NCBI RefSeq assembly: GCF_035294505.1
Contig: NZ_DATGKU010000235.1
Location: forward strand, 1 to 10,533
DNA from: Chthonomonas sp035294505
GTDB taxonomy: Bacteria; Armatimonadota; Chthonomonadetes; Chthonomonadales; Chthonomonadaceae
DNA: 10,533 nt
Direction of reading: 5' to 3'
A program made the position numbers and the translations under genes. Of this stretch, positions 7,079 to 10,533 are shown one piece after another. The notes under the pieces are model-generated. The model was given only the letters and a program-made list of their open reading frames with translations, did no database searches and had not been told where the DNA came from. Each line of letters begins with the position of its first letter. Position 1 is the stretch's first letter.

Positions 7079-7107
7079 AAAGAGCTAGCCTGTGTGGCTA
7101 GCTCTTT
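7079..7107 (-). terminator. Intrinsic terminator of the prepilin/phosphoesterase operon
   Basis: A perfect 12-bp stem, AAAGAGCTAGCC (7079-7090) with GGCTAGCTCTTT (7096-7107), closed by a 5-base loop. On the - strand it begins 22 bases after the phosphoesterase stop and ends in TTTTATC, a short U-tract. It is nearly symmetrical, so it could also act on the + strand, but no + strand gene ends here. Confidence 0.8.
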
Positions 7108-7129
7108 AAGTTCAAACTAACAGCCTATA

Positions 7130-8254
7130 CTATCTTTTTGGCGTAATCTCCACCATAGCCGCTCTATGGGCAGGGACAAGCACTTTAACATACACGTGCT
7201 GTTTATCGCCCGGCACAGGAACCTCTGCGGCTTGCAAGGGGGTTCGCTTGCCTTTATAGCTCACAATGGCAGAAACCGCCTCATCATCCCCTAGGCGGGG
7301 CAACTCCAAATACATCGGCAAGTCTTGTAGAGTGTAGTTCATCAACATGCCGGTTGGGTCTTTAGAGTCTGCCTTCACGATTTGCGCGAAAAGACGCCAA
7401 GGTTGCATCACGGTGATATGGATTTCTTTTCCGTCCACCTCGCAGAGAAGGTAGTGTTGGAACCCACCATCATCAACCGGGGCGTCGCTCGGCGCCCCTG
7501 CACCGCCGGAAACGATGTAGTGGATTCCATCGTGTACCGAGGTGTAGTAGAGGTGTTCATGGCCGGAGAAAACGTATTTGACCCCATACTGCACAAACAG
7601 TCTATGGAGCGCATCGCGATTAGCCGAGTCGGCAAAGCCCTCATCTGCGTTTTTGGGAAAGAGCGGATAGTGCGTAAACACGACGATAAGCCCTGCGTTT
7701 TTGTTGGCCTCCAGGTCTTGCTGTAGCCACTGCATCTGCTCCGCCCCTACTCCGCCCTTCATCCCAAAATCGGCCGTGTTGAGCGCGATGAAGTGAACCC
7801 CTCCATAGTCGAAAGAGCCGTACAGACGCCCCATCCGTTGCTCATAGAGTTTGGCCATCTCCGGACGGTCATGTATCTCGTGGTTCCCCGGAGCATTGTA
7901 GATGGGAACCTCGGCCAAAGCGGCTGCCTTCAGAAATGCTTCGTACTCCCGCTCGGCCTCTGGGATGGTATCGTCCGTGCCGTAGATGGTGTCGCCTGTC
8001 CATAACACGAAGTTGGGTCGCAGTAGGGCAACCTCCGTAAATATCTGCTGCGCCGTTGGTGGCATAGGCACACCGCGCCCTACAGACCTATTATCTCCAC
8101 CTAGCACGAAAGTGAAGTGCCCTTCCTGCTGCGGTGAAATCGTGAAACGCGCAGCCGGGGTAGGTAAAGGCAAAAGCGGGCGCGAGCTTTCCGCCAGGCC
8201 TGCAACAGGTAAAAGCAGAATCCAAAGCAACAGTACTCTGCAACTTATTCGCAT
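7130..8254 (-). CDS. Exported calcineurin-like metallophosphoesterase
   Basis: A 374-residue protein with a clear signal peptide: MRISCR, a hydrophobic core 8-18, and a likely cut after GLA (19-21). It should therefore act outside the inner membrane. Metal-binding motifs of the calcineurin-like dinuclear phosphoesterase fold are in order: GGDN (52-55, with Arg56 after it rather than the common GDxH), GDT (87-89), GNHE (123-126), His195 in FTHYP, and GHEH (231-234). The first motif lacks its histidine, as seen in some purple-acid-phosphatase-like and PhoD-like groups. Residues about 270-374 form an added C-terminal beta-rich region. Substrate is unknown: phosphomonoesters, diesters and nucleotides are all possible. 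AAGGGAA (8268-8262) is a good ribosome site for ATG 8254. It is 25 bases after the prepilin gene, so the two are probably one transcript ending at the hairpin at 7079-7107. Confidence 0.87.
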   Translation of the reverse strand: MRISCRVLLLWILLLPVAGLAESSRPLLPLPTPAARFTISPQQEGHFTFVLGGDNRSVGRGVPMPPTAQQIFTEVALLRPNFVLWTGDTIYGTDDTIPEAEREYEAFLKAAALAEVPIYNAPGNHEIHDRPEMAKLYEQRMGRLYGSFDYGGVHFIALNTADFGMKGGVGAEQMQWLQQDLEANKNAGLIVVFTHYPLFPKNADEGFADSANRDALHRLFVQYGVKYVFSGHEHLYYTSVHDGIHYIVSGGAGAPSDAPVDDGGFQHYLLCEVDGKEIHITVMQPWRLFAQIVKADSKDPTGMLMNYTLQDLPMYLELPRLGDDEAVSAIVSYKGKRTPLQAAEVPVPGDKQHVYVKVLVPAHRAAMVEITPKR

Positions 8255-8279
8255 AGATGTGTTCCCTTGCTTTTGTGCT

Positions 8280-9086
8280 TTAACATCCTGTGTTCCAGGG
8301 TGCCTGCGGTGGATACCACTGATCGCCCCAGAGAAAGTTGCTAGGGTTCAATGTTTGCTCGAAGCGAAGGAACTTTGCGTGGCCGTCGTAGAAAAGGTAG
8401 TTTGCCCCGCCATTGTGTCTGTCCCATCTCACCCGCGTGATCTCCACCTTATCCTTGGGGCCGTTCAAACCGGCAAGCGCCTCCTGTAAAGTAACGTAAT
8501 GGTACCCATTTCCCAATGGCTGCTCGTAGTTACAAATCTGTCCACCGTTCTTCGCACCGCCGAACCCGCTCGTCCCCTTCCATTGGCCGATCACATAACC
8601 GTTGTTCTCCTTATCTCGACGCTCCGTTAGCACAATGAGAGAGGCAGGATAGTTGTAAGCCGATTCGGGAACGGGAAGCCAGTCGTGCGCAGGGATAACG
8701 TTGTAGTTGTTAATGTACGAGAACTTCGGCACCTGGGCGTCGCAGTTCAAACCCGGTGTTTGCCCTGCCAAACAAGGCGTCTTGGGAGTCACAGGGTTTG
8801 GGTCGGAAGGACAGACGAATATTTGAACGTTTTTAACGTAGGGCTGGAGAATAAACGACCAGTGAATCTTCAAAACTGGCGATTCATAAGTCGTCTGCAT
8901 GAGCGTGTTATCATAGTCTTGCGAATACATGGCGAATGCCAATCCAAGCTGTTTCTGGTTAGATAAGCACGAGATGGCTCTGGCCTTCTCGCGTGCTTGG
9001 GCGAAAACCGGAAAGAGAATAGCTGCCAAAATCGCTATTATTGCAATAACGACAAGCAGCTCAATGAGGGTAAAACCGCGTTTCAT
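8280..9086 (-). CDS. DUF1559-type prepilin (type IV pilin-like, H-x9-DG protein)
   Basis: A 268-residue pseudopilin. The N-terminus is a class III signal: MKRG, cut before Phe5, with Glu9 at mature position 5 and a hydrophobic helix (about 6-27) that anchors it in the inner membrane before assembly. The helix runs into FPVFAQAREKAR (25-36), then ISCLSNQKQLGLAFAMYSQDYD, as in this family. The C-terminal globular part has the H-x9-DG motif (His224, Asp234-Gly235) and a W-rich tail. Cysteines at 40, 92, 105, 115, 185 and 268 may form disulfides outside the cell. Such proteins occur in many copies in Planctomycetes and Armatimonadota; what most of them assemble into is not known. The ribosome site AAAGGAGA (9104-9097) lies 10 bases before ATG 9086. 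The gene heads an operon with the exported phosphoesterase, possibly under the 11-bp repeat array at 9171-9209. Confidence 0.93.
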   Translation of the reverse strand: MKRGFTLIELLVVIAIIAILAAILFPVFAQAREKARAISCLSNQKQLGLAFAMYSQDYDNTLMQTTYESPVLKIHWSFILQPYVKNVQIFVCPSDPNPVTPKTPCLAGQTPGLNCDAQVPKFSYINNYNVIPAHDWLPVPESAYNYPASLIVLTERRDKENNGYVIGQWKGTSGFGGAKNGGQICNYEQPLGNGYHYVTLQEALAGLNGPKDKVEITRVRWDRHNGGANYLFYDGHAKFLRFEQTLNPSNFLWGDQWYPPQAPWNTGC

Positions 9087-9154
9087 TCGTGTGAATCTCC
9101 TTTTGATATCGTAACATGTAGTACAAAAACCCTTGGTTTCTGCCGTACGGAAAG

Positions 9155-9160
9155 AGATTA
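9155..9160 (-). promoter_or_regulatory. Possible -10 element of the prepilin operon
   Basis: TAATCT on the - strand (9160-9155) starts 10 bases after the last TTAA hexamer of the 9171-9209 array. This matches the spacing seen at activated Pho promoters, where the box replaces the -35, but only 3 of 6 positions match TATAAT. Confidence 0.3.
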
Positions 9161-9170
9161 CTTCCCAAAA

Positions 9171-9209
9171 TATTAACGAGGTGTTAATAGAAGATTAAAT
9201 TTTGATTAA
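9171..9209 (-). promoter_or_regulatory. Pho-box-like tandem array: four hexamers at 11-bp period
   Basis: On the - strand the hexamers TTAATC (9209-9204), TTAATC (9198-9193), TTAACA (9187-9182) and TTAATA (9176-9171) are each separated by exactly 5 bases, giving an 11-bp period with no slip. In Bacillus the PhoP box is TT(A/C/T)A(C/T)A repeated every 11 bp, and cyanobacterial PhoB boxes also use 11-bp repeats with a TTAAC core; two of the four hexamers match the Bacillus form fully and the other two 5 of 6. The array is 85 bases upstream of the prepilin start, in an operon that includes an exported phosphoesterase. Another OmpR-family regulator could equally use it. It may also affect the divergent isomerase gene. 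Confidence 0.55.
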
Positions 9210-9275
9210 GACGCTCCCAGCCGCCGTGTAAAAACTCATGTAACTTCTACCCAAACCATGCAGGAGGATGGCTAT

Positions 9276-9305
9276 AAGACAGAGAAATAGTAGGGCGTGT
9301 ACTAT
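9276..9305 (+). promoter_or_regulatory. Weak candidate promoter of the isomerase gene
   Basis: AAGACA (9276-9281) and TACTAT (9300-9305) are separated by 18 bases, each matching the sigma-70 consensus at 4 of 6 positions, and the -10 ends 28 bases before ATG 9334. Plausible placement, weak match. Confidence 0.3.
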
Positions 9306-9322
9306 CCCCTATCTTTAGAAAC

Positions 9323-9327
9323 AGGAG
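9323..9327 (+). promoter_or_regulatory. Shine-Dalgarno deciding the isomerase start
   Basis: AGGAG is 6 bases before ATG 9334, the usual distance. An in-frame TTG at 9328 directly touches the site and is too close to be the start. Confidence 0.75.
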
Positions 9328-9333
9328 TTGGCT

Positions 9334-10092
9334 ATGGCAACGATCAAACAATCGCTGGCGTGGTGGGGTTTTGCGCACTCCTTAGAGCCGGATAAGCTTA
9401 TTGCGGAGGCAAAGCGAATAGGCTACGCCGGAGTGGAGATGTGCCCCCAAGAGCTTTGGCCGAAGGTGGTGGATGCGGGGCTGCGTATCGTGACCATGGG
9501 AGGGCATAAATCCCTCACCGATGGCCTTAATCGCCGCGAGAATCACGACCGCATCGAGAAAGAGATCCATCAGAACCTGGAGATCGCCCTGAAATGGAAT
9601 ATTCCCTGCCTCATCGTCTTTAGCGGCAACCGAGGCGGCATCTCCGATGAAGAGGGGCTGACAAACACGGTTGACGGGCTACGCCGAGTGGCAAAAGCGG
9701 CCGAACAGGCCGGGGTTACCCTGGTCTTAGAGCTGCTGAACTCCAGAGTGGACCACCCCGACTATCAGTGCGATCACACGGCCTGGGGGGTCGAGGTATG
9801 CCGCCGTGTTGGCTCGCCACGAGTGAAACTGCTCTACGACATCTACCATATGCAGATCATGGAGGGCGACATCATTCGCACCATCAAAAACCATATCGAG
9901 CATATCGGCCATTTCCACACGGCAGGAAATCCAGGCCGACACGAAATAGACGACTCGCAAGAACTGTACTATCCTGCTATCATGCGTGCCATCGCCGAAA
10001 CCAACTACGAAGGCTATGTGGGGCAGGAGTTCACGCCCACACGCGATGCCGTCGCCTCACTCGAACAGGCCTACCGCATCTGCAACGTTTAA
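9334..10092 (+). CDS. Hydroxypyruvate isomerase-like sugar isomerase/epimerase (TIM barrel)
   Basis: A 252-residue cytoplasmic protein of the AP_endonuc_2 / xylose-isomerase-like TIM-barrel family, close to hydroxypyruvate isomerase (Hyi, typically about 258 residues), which interconverts hydroxypyruvate and tartronate semialdehyde. Likely metal and catalytic residues by comparison with the family are Glu133 (in LVLELLNSR), Asp169 and His172 (in LLYDIYHMQIMEGD), His195 (in GHFHTAGNPGRHEID) and Glu232 (in VGQEFTP). The LLNSRVDHPDY and NPGRHEID stretches are the most Hyi-like. Start is ATG 9334, set by the AGGAG site. The gene stands alone and diverges from the prepilin operon. Related 3-epimerases and inosose isomerases share this fold, so the substrate is not certain. 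A link to the GlcF subunit elsewhere in the window (glycolate, glyoxylate, tartronate semialdehyde) is tempting but only circumstantial. Confidence 0.82.
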   Translation: MATIKQSLAWWGFAHSLEPDKLIAEAKRIGYAGVEMCPQELWPKVVDAGLRIVTMGGHKSLTDGLNRRENHDRIEKEIHQNLEIALKWNIPCLIVFSGNRGGISDEEGLTNTVDGLRRVAKAAEQAGVTLVLELLNSRVDHPDYQCDHTAWGVEVCRRVGSPRVKLLYDIYHMQIMEGDIIRTIKNHIEHIGHFHTAGNPGRHEIDDSQELYYPAIMRAIAETNYEGYVGQEFTPTRDAVASLEQAYRICNV

Positions 10093-10399
10093 CCGGCTCG
10101 CCTTCCCACTTTGTCAAGGGAAAGCGAATGGAGAAACCGTGTTGGGGCGAACAGGGTGTTCGCCCCATTCTCGCCCAACGCGGAAGCCCTTCCTTAGGCT
10201 CGATGGAACCTTTCTAAATGAAGCGAAGTATTATCATGTAGATTTAGTGTACTATGCGCAATTCTACATACAACACGATACGGGGTGCAACCCTGCGGGA
10301 ATCTGTACCGTAATCCTAAACGGGTCACCCCCGACGAGTCCGCAACAACGCTTAGGCCAGCTACAAAATCATGACGTTCATCGAACCGAGTGCAGACCT
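10093..10399. other. Long intergenic stretch without a confident gene
   Basis: Apart from the hairpin at 10144-10166, this 307-base stretch holds no reading frame I would call. It contains AT-rich sequence (about 10208-10275) suitable for a promoter, including GTGTACTAT at 10247-10255, the same nine bases found at the candidate -10 of the isomerase gene (9297-9305). It then has GC-rich sequence (10280-10360) with short self-complementary runs, such as GGGT-GCA-ACCC near 10283-10293. This could be the 5' leader of the gene starting at 10400. I could not match it to a known riboswitch. Confidence 0.4.
10144..10166 (+). terminator. Perfect hairpin downstream of the isomerase gene
   Basis: GGGGCGAACA (10144-10153) pairs perfectly with TGTTCGCCCC (10157-10166) around a 3-base loop, 51 bases after the isomerase stop. 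ATTCTC follows, a poor U-tract, so it may be a weak terminator or an RNA 3'-end stabiliser. The left side can also pair with CGCCCAACGCGG (10172-10183), giving a competing, larger hairpin. Confidence 0.5.
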
Positions 10400-10533
10400 A
10401 TGACACGCTACCGATTTGGCTTCCTTCCGAACGAGCTTATCTTCATCCGCGTGGACGCCGAATTCCCTTTCGGCCCCGATGGCGTCTTGCAGGCGCGCCC
10501 CCTGCGCCCTGCCATTGACATGTACGAGAGGGA
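10400..10533 (+). CDS. N-terminal part of an unrecognised protein, cut by the window edge
   Basis: From ATG 10400 the frame stays open for 44 codons to the right edge: MTRYRFGFLPNELIF, then a VDAEFPFGPDGV segment and an RPLRPAIDMYER segment. Codon use is like the neighbouring genes, with many C- or G-ending codons, which supports real coding. There is no signal peptide and I recognise no family. No clear Shine-Dalgarno precedes the ATG, and the frame is also open upstream, so the true start may be earlier. Real gene likely; product unknown. Confidence 0.45.
   Translation, partial: MTRYRFGFLPNELIFIRVDAEFPFGPDGVLQARPLRPAIDMYER

Noticed and set aside
9143..9150. Palindrome CCGTACGG as an operator
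   Set aside because: An isolated 8-base palindrome in a 247-base region is too short to separate from chance.
10218..10241. Seven-codon frame (MKRSIIM) as a leader peptide
   Set aside because: There is no Shine-Dalgarno before it and no attenuator-like structure or regulatory codon run.
10280..10315. GGGGTGC followed by a CTG and TACCG, resembling the start of a TPP riboswitch
   Set aside because: The defining CTGAGA and the second-half CTGATCTGGATAATGCC-like block are absent, so the match is limited to a few bases.
10374..10396. CGTTCATC resembling the start of a glutamine riboswitch
   Set aside because: The partner block with GGACGGAAGTAGG-like sequence is not present.
1..10533. CRISPR array, tRNA/rRNA, insertion sequence or phage genes
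   Set aside because: No regularly spaced long repeats, no cloverleaf-like or rRNA-like sequence, and no transposase, integrase or phage structural motifs were seen on either strand.

Overview
The window looks like a piece of a moderately GC-rich bacterial chromosome. The best lineage clue is the prepilin encoded at 8280-9086: its N-terminus continues straight into FPVFAQAREKAR, and it ends with an H-x9-DG motif. From memory this combination is typical of the very numerous DUF1559-type pseudopilins of Armatimonadota (Chthonomonas-like bacteria). No marker gene is present, so the assignment is an inference. Nothing points to a phage, plasmid or insertion sequence, and the genes look like ordinary chromosomal housekeeping and accessory genes.

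Left block, + strand (1-4022). The C-terminal end of a cysteine synthase runs off the left edge. It is followed closely by a diverged DUF6807 (PmoA-like) protein and an OppD/DppD-type peptide-transporter ATPase. After a 138-base gap with a GTG start and a strong Shine-Dalgarno comes an unusual protein: a degenerate sigma-70-like N-terminal half joined to a TPR C-terminal half. A small glycine- and histidine-rich membrane or secreted protein is translationally coupled to it by an ATGA overlap. A hairpin at 4055-4083 separates this block from the next, convergent one.

Middle block, - strand (6953 down to 4108). Three tightly packed genes read leftwards: a family-2 glycosyltransferase of the dolichyl-phosphate-glucose-synthase type (TTG start set by a strong GGAGGTGA site), a SAM-dependent methyltransferase overlapping it by 4 bases, and a GlcF-type iron-sulfur subunit 3 bases further on. 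The first two look like a surface-glycan or lipid-linked-sugar module. GlcF has no GlcD or GlcE partner in view.

Right-middle block, - strand (9086 down to 7130). A type IV pilin-like DUF1559 protein is followed 25 bases later by an exported calcineurin-like phosphoesterase and a perfect 12-bp-stem terminator at 7079-7107. The upstream region carries four TTAA-centred hexamers spaced at exactly 11 bp (9171-9209). This is the layout of a PhoP/PhoB-type (OmpR-family) binding array. With a phosphoesterase downstream, the simplest reading is a phosphate-responsive promoter; this is the strongest regulatory signal in the window.

Right end, + strand. A hydroxypyruvate-isomerase-like TIM-barrel gene (9334-10092) is divergent from the prepilin operon. 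It is followed by a perfect 10-bp-stem hairpin, a roughly 300-base stretch with no confident gene but some possible RNA structure, and the first 44 codons of an unrecognised reading frame that leaves the window.
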